From: Rhodanobacter sp.
Lineage (GTDB): Bacteria > Pseudomonadota > Gammaproteobacteria > Xanthomonadales > Rhodanobacteraceae
NCBI GenBank assembly: GCA_004298015.1
Contig: SCSE01000079.1
Location: 1-64,000 of the forward strand
Direction of reading: 5' to 3'
Length of the DNA stretch: 64,000 nucleotides
Part shown: positions 8,451 to 16,986 of the stretch, piece by piece
Numbering within the stretch: the first letter of the stretch is position 1
How the letters are laid out: every line of letters starts with the position of its first letter
Notes under the pieces: model-generated
Seen by the model: the letters and a program-made list of their open reading frames with translations, nothing else
Databases searched by the model: none
What the model was told of the DNA's origin: nothing
Position numbers and translations under genes: made by a program

Positions 8451-9180
8451 TGGATGGACCGCTGCCGCTTGAATAGTTTGAGAGATCCATTTGCATATGG
8501 GTAACCGTTGCATTCAATTGCTTTGAATTCTTATCAATGCCGTCGATGCGGAAATAGATTTTCCGCTTCAGGCCAAGACTCGTTTTGCTCCTGAGTGACT
8601 CAATTTGTTGAGCCATCGCAGAATCTGTGATTTTAATCGAGCAAAATTCAGGCGTTTGATAAATAACGCTTTGGACACCCGGCTGTCCATCAATGGCCCC
8701 TTGGTTGCCACCATTGAAGGGCTTGCAGTTGTTGGTTGTAAATTGACTCGTTTGAAAATCATAAGGACCAAAGTCACCAAGCGAAACAGGCGTGCCGGCC
8801 ACAAAAAATTTGAGGCTGGCAAAGTCCTTCAATTTGGCATTGATTTTGGGTAGCTCAGTCTTGGCCAGTTCCCGCTTTTTGAAAACGTCCTGTTCTGCGT
8901 CATAGCCAGGAACAAAGATTTTCAATTTTTGCTCATCAGTCAAGGAATTGCCGGCCCGTGCATAATAGGCATAAGCCACCCATAGGGGCTCATCTTCAAC
9001 GGGTTTATAAGCATTCAAGGGTGCAGTTGGTCCCGATTGTGGGCCGTCAGATGCAACCGCACTCGATGGGTCAGACTGGGAAGCACTTGAATTTCCATCG
9101 GAGGTTTGACCACCAGGGGAATGCCCACAACCGGCCAAGGCAAGCGTCATGACTGAAACCAACAAAATATTATATTTCAC
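8425..9180 (-). CDS. Predicted lipoprotein, function unknown
   Basis: The 251-residue product has a lipoprotein signal peptide ending in a clear lipobox (LALAGC, Cys18), then a Ser/Gly/Asn-rich linker (about 20-55) and a globular domain of about 190 residues with two or three cysteines. It should be anchored in an outer or inner membrane facing the periplasm. The start is a GTG preceded by AAGGGGA. I do not recognise the domain with confidence. It is followed upstream, 16 bp away on the same strand, by a membrane-protein gene, so the two probably form a cargo operon between the relaxase and the XRE regulator. Confidence 0.7.
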   Translation of the reverse strand: MKYNILLVSVMTLALAGCGHSPGGQTSDGNSSASQSDPSSAVASDGPQSGPTAPLNAYKPVEDEPLWVAYAYYARAGNSLTDEQKLKIFVPGYDAEQDVFKKRELAKTELPKINAKLKDFASLKFFVAGTPVSLGDFGPYDFQTSQFTTNNCKPFNGGNQGAIDGQPGVQSVIYQTPEFCSIKITDSAMAQQIESLRSKTSLGLKRKIYFRIDGIDKNSKQLNATVTHMQMDLSNYSSGSGPSITSIDLGD

Positions 9181-9196
9181 ATTTTTCCCCTTGAAA

Positions 9197-9973
9197 TTAA
9201 TTGCCGAATCCCGTTTTCTGACAGACCGCCTTCATGAGTGAATAAGAAGTGGTTTCATCCATGCCACCGGCCATAACATGGGCACGACCTCCTTCTTCTA
9301 CCTGCAAAACAAACGAGTTATCTGACAGCCAATCTTCACGCTTTTGCCTGACCTTATAACCATGATGTTCAAACGCATTACCCAAAATGCTTGCTGCATC
9401 ACTCGCATAAGAAATCACCTGTGTAGCACTCCCGGCATAGGTTTGGCAGGCCCGAATGCGGTCAATTTGATCTACGTTAATGGTGGTCAATTGGCCTTGG
9501 TCGGTGCGATAATTAATATTGGACTCGGAGACATAAAACCGACCATCCCGAACACATGGACGAGGGTCATGGTTGAGTTTTTTAACTCCAAGATAACCCA
9601 CTAGTAACCCGAGGGCAGGAGACCACAGGAGATAGGCCACGTTGTTGGTTGTATAGGTGACGAGCATCATCACGAAGCCCACCACCAAGGCCACGACACA
9701 CCCCAAGAGAACAGGCAAAGCAACCGCCCGATTTCGGGTGGCTGGGATCACGGAAACAATCAACTGGTCCTGGGTGTCGTGGTCGATGGAGTAGGAGCTT
9801 TTTGGCTGACTGGGTGCAGGTGTGGGCAGCAAGCTTTCCTTCGGGGCCGACCGACCTTTGGCCAGGACCAAGGCGCCGGCAACCATGAGGAGAACTGACA
9901 ACGGCCACATTCCGACCATGTAGAACACGATTCCAGCAAGAAGCAGTGCGACGGCGACGAACTTGCGATTCAT
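9197..9973 (-). CDS. Membrane protein of unknown function
   Basis: The product (258 aa) has two N-terminal hydrophobic segments (near 5-42) and two more around 85-135. A soluble C-terminal half contains a WYL/PH-like beta-rich stretch (GRFYVSESNINYRTDQG) that resembles membrane-attached PH-type domains only in a general way. The ATG at 9973 follows GGGGAAACAGGA and begins a typical membrane start; the frame back to 10117 lacks support. It lies 16 bp upstream of the lipoprotein gene and probably shares its transcript. It diverges from the XRE-type regulator, which could control both. No known function is assigned. Confidence 0.6.
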   Translation of the reverse strand: MNRKFVAVALLLAGIVFYMVGMWPLSVLLMVAGALVLAKGRSAPKESLLPTPAPSQPKSSYSIDHDTQDQLIVSVIPATRNRAVALPVLLGCVVALVVGFVMMLVTYTTNNVAYLLWSPALGLLVGYLGVKKLNHDPRPCVRDGRFYVSESNINYRTDQGQLTTINVDQIDRIRACQTYAGSATQVISYASDAASILGNAFEHHGYKVRQKREDWLSDNSFVLQVEEGGRAHVMAGGMDETTSYSLMKAVCQKTGFGN

Positions 9974-10084
9974 TCCTGTTTCCCCTGTGGATAGTCGATG
10001 CCAGACATTTGATGATCGCATATGTGAAGCTAGCATAAATAGGGCTCGCATATAGCGTTCTCGCCACCTAGCGGGTGGTGAGCA

Positions 10085-10384
10085 GTGGCGCGAAAAAGTA
10101 TCTACAGGCCTGAACACAGAATTTTTGCGGAATTGCTCCGCGATGTTCGGTTAGGTGCAGAACTGACCCAAGAGCAACTGGCCGCTGCGCTCGATGTGGA
10201 TCAAGCGTTTGTGAGTGAATCCGAACGTGGCCGACGACGTTTGGATACCGTCCAAGTCCGGGATTGGTGCGTGGCTTGCAAGACGGATTTGGTGACGGTC
10301 AGCAAGACTTTTGAGACCCGGCTCAAAGACCCTAGATACCAGGTTCCCAGAGAGCCTGATGGACGCAAGCGCGAAGCCCGTTAA
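10085..10384 (+). CDS. XRE-family transcriptional regulator
   Basis: This 99-residue protein consists mainly of one Cro/C1-type HTH (FAELLRDVRLGAELTQEQLAAALDV, then FVSESERGRRR) with a short tail rich in charged residues. Such proteins usually act as repressors in mobile elements. The start is a GTG. It diverges from the membrane-protein/lipoprotein pair with a 111-bp intergenic region that should hold both promoters, so regulation of that pair and of itself is the simplest reading. The ligand or antirepressor is unknown. Confidence 0.8.
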   Translation: MARKSIYRPEHRIFAELLRDVRLGAELTQEQLAAALDVDQAFVSESERGRRRLDTVQVRDWCVACKTDLVTVSKTFETRLKDPRYQVPREPDGRKREAR

Positions 10385-10485
10385 AGAGGTAACGCCACCG
10401 TACCTTGGCAGGCTTCATGGCCGCGAACAGCCGTGTGCAACGGTGCCGTGATCCCGACACAAAACGGACGGCCCACTGGGGGGCC

Positions 10486-11913
10486 TCATCCTGAGTTGGA
10501 TGACGCCCTCACTGCTTCGATGTCTGCCTTGGCTTTCGTGACCATCCGCTGACGCTTGCCATCAGTGACTTTGGTGCGCTCCCCACGCTTGGCTTTGCTG
10601 TGGGTCGTCAAGTAGTGCTTGTCGAACCGTCCTGGGACATGTGGCCGAATGGGGAGGGCAGGGAAGACAATCGTCTCAATCCATTCCTTGCACTCGGGAA
10701 CATCAGCCGGATCCACATAGTGCTTGTTGAGCACCGTCTTTTCATCAGAGTGGCCCATCATCCGTGTGATGACGCGGGTCAGCACACCAGACTTGGATGC
10801 CAGCGTCGAAAAGGTGTGGCGAAGACACCCAATGGACTTTTGCTTGTCCGTGATGCCGCAGCGATCCCGAAGGTGCGTTTTATTCAGTGCGATGCTCAGG
10901 TTCCCAGCCGGGCCATTGGGACCCCACGTTTGCCCTGGAAAGAGATGGTCAAAGCCTTGGCTCCGGACCTCTTTCACGTAGTCGAGGAAACCCAGTTCAA
11001 TGAGCTTGCTGTGGATAGGAATATAGCGGGCTGAGCTTGGCGTTTTGACATTCTGCCCCAGGCGGTCGCCTGAAATATTGAAGCACCAGATGCCTTGGAC
11101 TTGAACAATGTCGTCCACGTACAGCTGTGCTCCCTCATTTAAGCGCATGCCGGAATACAGGTCGATGATGGGAATCCAGTGCTTGGCCGGTGTGTCCATC
11201 TTGGTTTCGAACTTCGGGTCAAAAATTTTCGTGAGGTCCTCGTCCGTGAGGGACACCTTGGTCTTTCGCTTCGGGGTGTAGTCGGCGATGTTGACCATGC
11301 AGGTCGGGTCTTCCGTGATGAAGCGGGAATCCATCGCCCAATGCACGAAACTGCGCAGATTCTTGATGTGCTTGCCTTGTGTGGTCCGGGCAATCGTCGG
11401 CATTCCTTCGCGTTTGGATTTTTCGATGAGGGCGCGGTAACTCATGCCCGGCCCGAGCTTTGACGGCGCACGCGGTGGGAGATGCGCCAAGGCGTCGAGG
11501 AAGGTGTCGATATCGTCGGGTTCAAGCTGCTTGAGGGGCTTGTCGTTGAGGATGTTCGCAAGAAGGTTCAGGGTGAAGCAGTTGTCCGAGTGTGTCGAGT
11601 CAATCACGTTGCTCCGCCTGCTCTTATTGAGGTAGAGCTCAACGTGGTAGTGGAGCGGCTTGTCCAGGATGGTAGAAAGGGGCTCTATTTCTCCGGCCGG
11701 TACTAAAGGGCTGCTTGGAATTGGTGGAGGTTCACTTGACGCATAGGCATGGATGGGCGACTGGGGAAAATGAATCCCGCTGTCCTTCAAGGCCATCAGG
11801 GCATCTTGAAGATGTGCCTTACTGTGGCCGTGAACGCGATAGCCGCCCGGCAGGTCAATGATGCAAGGATGGAAAAAGTTCTGGGGTGAGTTGAGTGGGT
11901 GTTGCGAATACAT
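10486..11913 (-). CDS. Tyrosine recombinase / integrase with altered active-site box
   Basis: This is a second integrase of the same broad type as the one at 184-1428 (475 aa here). The catalytic domain shows LYSGMRLNEG (Arg near 254) and GHSDEKTVLNKHYVDP (Tyr near 397). In the H-x-x-R box the sequence is IGCLRHTFS, so Cys stands where the first His is expected (about 361); the other integrase has HAFRHT at this place. That His is highly conserved but not absolutely required in all family members, so the enzyme may be weak, specialised or inactive. It may mark one end of an inner or older element. A long N-terminal extension (about 1-95) precedes the core-binding domain. Confidence 0.82.
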   Translation of the reverse strand: MYSQHPLNSPQNFFHPCIIDLPGGYRVHGHSKAHLQDALMALKDSGIHFPQSPIHAYASSEPPPIPSSPLVPAGEIEPLSTILDKPLHYHVELYLNKSRRSNVIDSTHSDNCFTLNLLANILNDKPLKQLEPDDIDTFLDALAHLPPRAPSKLGPGMSYRALIEKSKREGMPTIARTTQGKHIKNLRSFVHWAMDSRFITEDPTCMVNIADYTPKRKTKVSLTDEDLTKIFDPKFETKMDTPAKHWIPIIDLYSGMRLNEGAQLYVDDIVQVQGIWCFNISGDRLGQNVKTPSSARYIPIHSKLIELGFLDYVKEVRSQGFDHLFPGQTWGPNGPAGNLSIALNKTHLRDRCGITDKQKSIGCLRHTFSTLASKSGVLTRVITRMMGHSDEKTVLNKHYVDPADVPECKEWIETIVFPALPIRPHVPGRFDKHYLTTHSKAKRGERTKVTDGKRQRMVTKAKADIEAVRASSNSG

Positions 11914-12642
11914 GACGTCTCCTTAGGTAATGCGCTCCCTAGCTAAAGCTAATGAACGCTCGGTTTACCATCAGACGGAGTTTCGTCAAATCAAATTAGT
12001 TGTCCTAAATCACATTATAGATTATCGATGTGCTATTTATTTAAAGCGAAATATTTTCACCGCCTGAATCATTGACAAGCGGCCATTATCTGGCATATTG
12101 ATTGTAGTTTCTTTAGGATATTATCGAAATGAATGACCTCCTCAAAATTAAAAAATTTGCGATTATACAATTTTGAGGGGGTCTGCGTTTCCCTTTAGTC
12201 TAATGGATATATAATTACATCTTATATAACTATTTGATTTTGTAAAGCTTTATGGAAACAAAAACCAGAACGGTACGAAATGCTAATGGATTGAATCACG
12301 GTCATGGATGACCTTTTTAAAAGATGCTTCTCATTACTGGTTAGATCAAGTGAATCTTGTCTTAAGTATGGACGGAGAGACAGTTGCGGCGGAATTTCTC
12401 AAAGTGTCGCTGGCTCGCTCCGCTCTTGATGTTTCTTCTATCGGGCACGGACGACCATTTGCCTAGATGTACCTGGTCCCTGCATCGGGGTGTTTGCGCC
12501 TGCGATGAGAGCCTGGAGCTCGATACTTCAGCTGGAAGCCGTCAGAGCGACTTGGCAGAGGCGGCGTTGTTGTTCATGATGTAGGTCTAGGTGTGAGGCC
12601 ATAGCTTCCCCTTCGACTGACTCATAGGGATAGATCGCTGCC
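11914..12642. other. AT-rich gap with a decayed H-NS-like fragment
   Basis: About 730 bp. The stretch 11940-12380 is AT-rich and shows no gene with a credible ribosome site. Around 12482-12520 the minus strand encodes IELQALIAGANTPM, closely matching the N-terminus of the intact H-NS protein at 13246-13641, but it is bounded by stops. I see nothing else supportable. Confidence 0.5.
12455..12530 (-). pseudogene. Remnant of an H-NS-type gene
   Basis: Read on the minus strand, the codons give IELQALIAGANTPM, against KELQALIAGANAQM in the intact copy 1 kb downstream. The upstream side has an in-frame stop, and the downstream side loses similarity within about 15 codons. It looks like a leftover of duplication or of recombination between related islands. 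Confidence 0.4.
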
Positions 12643-12966
12643 ATGAAATTTGTGCTGGAAATTGATTCTGAAAACGCGGCCCTCTCCGACGCGGACTATC
12701 CAGTTGGCGATGAGCTTGCAAGAATGCTTCATGCCCTCGCCAACCAAATTAACGGATCAGATCTCGGCTCGCTGGATGGATTTCAGCAACGTCTTCGAGA
12801 CACCAACGGAAATGTGGTGGGCAAGGCAACCGTCCTGCCTCAAGCCGTCCACGTCCCGACTGAGGCACTGAGTATCGTGCAGGAGATAGCCGAGAAGGCT
12901 CCGAGCGATGCGCTCAGGCAGCTCGCTGACCTCGCCTTTGAGGCACGAAAACCTTATCAATATTGA
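12643..12966 (+). CDS. Small conserved-looking protein of unknown function
   Basis: A 107-residue acidic protein beginning MKFVLEIDSENAAL, followed by a segment about residual helical content (LARMLHALANQI). Small proteins with this opening occur in phages and integrative elements as I recall, but no function is known to me. It has no signal peptide, membrane segment or cysteine motif. The ribosome site is weak. It stands alone on the plus strand between the H-NS remnant and the intact H-NS gene. Confidence 0.5.
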   Translation: MKFVLEIDSENAALSDADYPVGDELARMLHALANQINGSDLGSLDGFQQRLRDTNGNVVGKATVLPQAVHVPTEALSIVQEIAEKAPSDALRQLADLAFEARKPYQY

Positions 12967-13179
12967 GCTTTACCGAATTGAGAGCCGTCTGCACGTGGAG
13001 CGCTCCTATGCGCTGACACGGACTGTCGGGATTCCCTGACAGCCCATCCAATGAAGGCGTGGCATCCTATCTCTGCTTCGTAAGTCTGGGCCGAACCGAC
13101 AGGACGTCTGGCTTTGCCGATATCAGGATGTCAGGTGGAACCGACGAGCGGGGCTTTGGTTAGCTCATCCCCCCTGAGC

Positions 13180-13212
13180 GAAAAGGCACCCGAAAGAGTG
13201 CCTTTTTTTAAT
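13180..13212. terminator. Bidirectional terminator
   Basis: The sequence AAAAGGCAC-N8-GTGCCTTTTTTT forms an 8-9 bp stem with a T tract on the plus strand and a shorter one (TTTT) on the minus strand. It can end transcripts from both the 12643 gene and the H-NS gene. Confidence 0.8.
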
Positions 13213-13245
13213 GGTCTGCTTTGTGCGGACCGCAGTGGCGTGGCC

Positions 13246-13641
13246 TTAGCCCTTGGCTGCTTTTTTCGCAGGCTTCTGGACGGCCTTTTCTGTTTTCGAT
13301 GCGCCACCAATCAAAAAGCTCTCGGCAGTGACGCCCCGCCTCTTGAGTGCATCGGCAAACCACAACGGCTGGCGACCACGGCCGGACCAGGTCTGCTCGG
13401 CATTGGCCGGGTTGCGGTACTTCGGTGCAACCGAGCCCGTGCCCTTTTTGACAGTGGCTTTCTTGCCGCCACGCGTCGGATAGACGTCGTTGATGGTCAG
13501 GTCAGCAGATTTGAGCAGGGCTTCAATCTTGTCGCGGACGGTGCGGACCTGCGTTGTGTGGGCCTCCTGCATCTGGGCGTTTGCGCCTGCGATGAGCGCT
13601 TGAAGCTCTTTAGGGGAGAGTACTTTTAAGTCGATTGCCAT
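13246..13641 (-). CDS. H-NS family nucleoid-associated protein
   Basis: A 131-residue DNA-binding protein. The N-terminal half (about 1-50) is the coiled-coil oligomerisation region. The C-terminal domain (about 76-117) shows the characteristic KYRNPANAEQTWSGRGRQP followed by LWF, whose RGRQP loop reads the DNA minor groove. A Lys/Ala-rich tail ends the protein. H-NS proteins encoded on mobile elements usually silence AT-rich foreign genes and lower the cost of carriage, so it fits this low-GC island. A stem-terminator lies directly behind it. The neighbouring remnant at about 12.5 kb shows that a second copy existed. Confidence 0.92.
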   Translation of the reverse strand: MAIDLKVLSPKELQALIAGANAQMQEAHTTQVRTVRDKIEALLKSADLTINDVYPTRGGKKATVKKGTGSVAPKYRNPANAEQTWSGRGRQPLWFADALKRRGVTAESFLIGGASKTEKAVQKPAKKAAKG

Positions 13642-14201
13642 GAATTGTCCTCTCGGGGCTTAAGTAGAGAATGCGGGACTCCAGTCTACAGGCCATCGAC
13701 ACACTGGTACGCATGGGGACATGGAGGAACTCAACAGAGCGACGGGTCTGTGTTGGACGCTGTCAACACCACTATTTGGATACCATGCTTCTTTACGATG
13801 ATTTCGTTGATTCGAGTGGAACTAGAGTCTTGGTTCATCGGCGCAGGCAGATCAAACGAGTTATGGCTATCGGTGGGTGATACGGACGCTGACTAATCCT
13901 TCGCGTTCAGAGCAAGCGCCACAATTTAGTGGTCGCCATAGTTGGCACAAGTGATCGAAGCTCTTAGGGAGTAGATACCATGCAACGTCAATCCAGAGTG
14001 GTCACTGGCGTCCTCTCCCCCTATGTCCTCTTAGTGGTCCTACTATGGTGTGCATGGGTACTCCTTAGAGGACATTTTCGCCTCCTCCTGGAACAGGACA
14101 TTTATGTCTCGTCAGAGGCGACATAAACGTCTAGTCGCAACCTCTTGCTTACCACCCTTTTACGGCCTAGATTGAGGTCGTCGAACAGGTGAGTATGCCT
14201 C
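13642..14201. other. Repeat-rich intergenic region upstream of the winged-helix gene
   Basis: About 560 bp. The first 330 bp show nothing I can support. From 14020 to 14130 short repeats cluster: ATGTCCTCTTAG (14023-14034) is answered by CTTAGAGGACAT nearby, GGACATTT occurs twice, and a TTATGTC/GACATAA inverted pair straddles 14103-14126. Such clusters occur in replication origins and operators. A 48-codon ORF at 13980-14126 overlaps them. Confidence 0.45.
13980..14126 (+). CDS. Possible small hydrophobic protein (48 aa)
   Basis: An ATG at 13980 follows GGGAG at good spacing and opens a 48-codon frame with one hydrophobic stretch (VLSPYVLLVVLLWCAWVLL), as in a single-pass membrane peptide. 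The same bases carry repeats, so the frame may be fortuitous. It is too short for the ORF track. Confidence 0.3.
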   Translation: MQRQSRVVTGVLSPYVLLVVLLWCAWVLLRGHFRLLLEQDIYVSSEAT

Positions 14202-14690
14202 ATGAAAAAGACGGAAAAGAAGCAGGGCAGCGCCAAAACCGAAGTCCCGCTCAAGTCTGCCACGAGTGCGCGAACGGCCGATGCCAAGTGGGGTAAGGCG
14301 GTCATGTCACGAGGGTTTGTCATTGTTCCGTCCATCTTACTGAGAGCACAGGGGCGGTTGGGCCTTTCAGGTACCCAACTGGCGATTCTCTTGCAGCTTA
14401 TCGACTGGTGGATGGATGCGGGACGTCACCCTTGGTCGAGCAAAGAAACCCTTGCGCAGAGGATCGGCATCTCCGAACGGCAGCTGCAAAGGCAGGTGGC
14501 TGCGCTTGAAATAGCTGGTCTGGTAAAGCGGGTGGAAAAAATCACCAATCACGGAAAAAGACCTAACAGTTACGACCTGTCCGGTTTGGTACTTCGGCTA
14601 AAGGCGCTAGCCCCTGAATTCAAAGCGGCAGCCAAGGCCAATACGGACGTTGAGAAGAAGGGCGGCCTTGGCGCCAAGAAGGCTGCCTAG
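14202..14690 (+). CDS. Winged-helix DNA-binding protein
   Basis: The 162-residue protein has a lysine-rich N-terminus, then a winged-helix HTH (about 55-120) with SSKETLAQRIGISERQLQRQ as the recognition part and RVEKITNHGKRPNSYDLSG as the wing. The layout resembles the N-terminal domains of plasmid and phage replication proteins (RepA/DnaD-like) and MarR-like regulators. The C-terminal extension is Lys/Ala-rich and lacks a known replication domain. The repeat-rich stretch immediately upstream may be its binding site. An origin-binding or autoregulatory role is inferred. The start ATG is taken from the track. Confidence 0.65.
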   Translation: MKKTEKKQGSAKTEVPLKSATSARTADAKWGKAVMSRGFVIVPSILLRAQGRLGLSGTQLAILLQLIDWWMDAGRHPWSSKETLAQRIGISERQLQRQVAALEIAGLVKRVEKITNHGKRPNSYDLSGLVLRLKALAPEFKAAAKANTDVEKKGGLGAKKAA

Positions 14691-14994
14691 TTTGGGCTGC
14701 GGATGAGGTTTTTCGCATAAAAATCAACGCTTCACAGCATCTTGCCAGGAACGCGCCTGGGCATAGGGTTCTTGCCAAGGGAATGGGCCGCCTTTAAGGG
14801 GCAAAAAAAAGGAGGGCGAGCGTAGGAACTCGACCCTCCGGTGCGCACCCGGAGGCGCGCGGCGCAGCCAGTCTTGTGGACAGGTGCACCTACAAAGCTA
14901 GCTCTATTGGTTACCGATAGGCAAGCGACAGGGCATTTGACTGGTTGTTGCCTCATGGATTCCGGACATCCATCCATTAAAAGAGGTAACACCG
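14691..14994. other. Gap with a stem-loop
   Basis: About 300 bp without a gene. GGAGGGCGAG (14811-14820) pairs with CTCGACCCTCC (14829-14839), followed by the palindrome GGTGCGCACC. On the plus strand an A8 run precedes the stem, so on the minus strand the stem would be followed by U8. It would act as a terminator only for minus-strand transcripts. The rest shows nothing clear. Confidence 0.4.
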
Positions 14995-15330
14995 ATGATT
15001 AGCTTGACGACCAGCAACCCCCAAGGACTTCTTGCTGCGATGAAGAAGGCCATTGACGATGGCCACGTCACCACATGGAAGTACGATACTGACGGGGACT
15101 TCACTCATTGGCCCGAGCAGTGGCGCCAAAAGGCATGGTTGCGCCCCAAGGTGGTGGCGGGCGAACTTCAGTTCGGCATTCTCTTTCCAAAGAATCAGCA
15201 GGCAACGAAAGAGGTCTATGCGGTCTACCACGGACGGTTTATCGAAATGGCTATGGCGCACTTCGATGCGTCGTTCGCTCGTGCGGTTGCGACCGCTTTG
15301 ATGACACTACCCGACGTCATTACTGCCTAA
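14995..15330 (+). CDS. Protein of unknown function (111 aa)
   Basis: An ORF preceded by AGAGGTAACACCG, a good ribosome site, and followed 6 nt after the stop by a strong terminator; both support a real gene. The product is soluble, with many aromatic residues (WKYDTDGDFTHWPEQWRQKA) and a C-terminal helix. The pattern resembles a small alpha/beta fold, but I do not recognise the family. It is the last gene of the island before the chromosomal rimB/rimK pair. Confidence 0.6.
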   Translation: MISLTTSNPQGLLAAMKKAIDDGHVTTWKYDTDGDFTHWPEQWRQKAWLRPKVVAGELQFGILFPKNQQATKEVYAVYHGRFIEMAMAHFDASFARAVATALMTLPDVITA

Positions 15331-15336
15331 AGTCTG

Positions 15337-15362
15337 GCCGCCCCGTACGGGGCGGCTTTTCC
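15337..15362 (+). terminator. Rho-independent terminator
   Basis: GCCGCCCC-GTAC-GGGGCGGC followed by TTTT on the plus strand, just after the stop of the 111-aa gene. Confidence 0.88.
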
Positions 15363-15421
15363 TCTAGCTGCATCCAGAATGCCGCATTGTGCGCGGCTGC
15401 CCATGCAGCAGCAACTTGAAG

Positions 15422-15449
15422 ATGCCATGCCGGTTGGGATGGCATTTTT
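15422..15449 (+). terminator. Second terminator-like hairpin
   Basis: ATGCCAT and ATGGCAT enclose a 10-nt loop and run into TTTTT. Two terminators in series at the presumed island edge insulate the chromosomal genes. Just beyond, GGTATCGTTTT is repeated (about 15475-15502). Confidence 0.65.
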
Positions 15450-15601
15450 CTTGGGTCGACTGCTAAGCTAGCGAGGTATCGTTTTAGGTATCGTTTTTTG
15501 CACCCCTGTTTTGCCAAAAATGAGGCTAGACAAGGGTTTCGAGGGTGAGGAAGTCGATTCCCTTCACCCGCTCCACTCCCGGATCTCCACCGAGCAAGTC
15601 C

Positions 15602-16075
15602 ATGGCAGACCTGATCATGTTGGGCTGGCGGGAACGCGTGGAGCTGCCGCAGTTGGGGCTCGGGATGCTCAAGGCCAAGCTCGATACCGGCGCCCGCAGC
15701 AGTTCATTGCACGTGGATACACTTGAGTCCTTCCAGCGTGATGCGGAGACCTGGTTGCGCTTCACCCTGCACGCACGGCGGCGGCAACCGACGCCGTTGT
15801 GTTGCGAGGCGCTGGCGCAGGATCGTCGGGTGGTGATCGATACCGGTGGTCGTCGAACCGAGCGCTGGTTCATCCGCACCGAAGTGCAGCTGGCGGGGCA
15901 ATGCTTCGACATCGACGTCAATCTCACGGATCGTCGGCATATGCTGTTTCCCCTGTTGCTCGGGCGCAGTGCTCTGCTCGGTCGTTTTGCGATCAACCCC
16001 GCGACTTCTTATACGCGGCCCCCGTCGTCAAAGACCGCAATATCCCTCATATTCATATCGCCGGACAGTGTATGA
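15602..16075 (+). CDS. RimB-like retropepsin-fold protease
   Basis: This 157-residue protein belongs to the ATP-dependent zinc protease / RimB family (retropepsin fold). The aspartyl-protease-like motif [11 protein letters not shown] lies near residues 25-35. Family members work with RimK, and in characterised cases RimB processes the poly-glutamate tail that RimK adds to ribosomal protein S6. The gene overlaps rimK by four bases (ATGA), so translation is coupled and the pairing is direct evidence for the role. The ATG at 15602 is chosen because the family sequence begins [16 protein letters not shown]; the GTG at 15545 adds an unrelated stretch. It is the first clearly chromosomal gene after the mobile region. 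Confidence 0.85.
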   Translation: MADLIMLGWRERVELPQLGLGMLKAKLDTGARSSSLHVDTLESFQRDAETWLRFTLHARRRQPTPLCCEALAQDRRVVIDTGGRRTERWFIRTEVQLAGQCFDIDVNLTDRRHMLFPLLLGRSALLGRFAINPATSYTRPPSSKTAISLIFISPDSV

Positions 16076-16986
16076 AAATTGCCATCCTCTCGCGCAACAG
16101 CCGTCTGTATTCGACCCGGCGGCTGGTCGAGGCGGGCCGCGAGCGTGGCCACGTGGTGCGTGTGCTCGACCCCTTGCGCTGCTATGTGCGCATTGCCCCG
16201 GGGGAGGTCGCTGTGCGCTATCAGGGCAAGGCGGTACGTGACATCGATTGTGTGATCCCGCGGATTGGTGCCAGCAGCACGTTTTACGGCACCGCAGTGT
16301 TGCGTCAGCTGGAGATGATGGGTGTCTACACGCCCAATTCGTCCGATGCGGTGTTGCGCGCGCGCGACAAGCTGCGTTGTCTGCAGATGCTCGCGGCACA
16401 GGGCATCGACATGCCGGTGACGGTGTTCGGTGACAACCCGGATGATACCGCCGACGTGCTCGCCCTGCTCGGCGAGCCGCCGCACGTGATCAAGCTCAAT
16501 GAAGGAAGCCAGGGCACCGGCGTGGTGCTGGCGGAAAAGCGTACCGCCTCGCAGAGTGTGATCGAGGCGTTCCGTGGCCTGTACGCCAATTTCCTGGTGC
16601 AGGAATTCATCGCCGAAGCCAATGGCAGCGACCTGCGTTGTTTCGTGGTGGGCGGAAAGGTAGTGGCGGCAATGCAGCGCGATGCCAGTCCCGGTGAGTT
16701 TCGCGCCAACCTGCATCGCGGTGGCAGCGCCAAGGGTGTGACATTGAGTGCGCAGGAAAAGCGCATTGCGATAAGGGCTTCGGGGGTGCTGGGACTGGGC
16801 ATCGCCGGTGTCGATCTGCTGCGCTCCAGGCGCGGGCCGTTGCTGCTCGAAGTGAACGCGTCACCGGGTCTCGAAGGCATCGAGCAGGCCACCGGCGTTG
16901 ATGTGGCCGGCAGCATCATCGATTTGTTGCAAAAGCGGCCACGCCAGGGGCCCGGTGTAAAGCCGAGTTCCCCCAAGCTGCCATGA
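16072..16986 (+). CDS. rimK: Ribosomal protein S6 glutamate ligase (RimK)
   Basis: This ATP-grasp ligase adds glutamate residues to the C-terminus of ribosomal protein S6 in the cytoplasm. The protein has 304 aa, the normal size. It opens with [18 protein letters not shown], typical of RimK. The ATP-grasp core shows [13 protein letters not shown] (near 138) and [18 protein letters not shown] (near 177), and the metal-binding end [14 protein letters not shown] (near 260). Its start overlaps the stop of the RimB-like gene. Nothing unusual is seen. The following 900 bp contain only decayed sequence. Confidence 0.93.
   Translation: MKIAILSRNSRLYSTRRLVEAGRERGHVVRVLDPLRCYVRIAPGEVAVRYQGKAVRDIDCVIPRIGASSTFYGTAVLRQLEMMGVYTPNSSDAVLRARDKLRCLQMLAAQGIDMPVTVFGDNPDDTADVLALLGEPPHVIKLNEGSQGTGVVLAEKRTASQSVIEAFRGLYANFLVQEFIAEANGSDLRCFVVGGKVVAAMQRDASPGEFRANLHRGGSAKGVTLSAQEKRIAIRASGVLGLGIAGVDLLRSRRGPLLLEVNASPGLEGIEQATGVDVAGSIIDLLQKRPRQGPGVKPSSPKLP

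Noticed and set aside
12384-12584. 66-aa plus-strand ORF
   Set aside because: It overlaps the H-NS remnant on the other strand and lacks a ribosome site.
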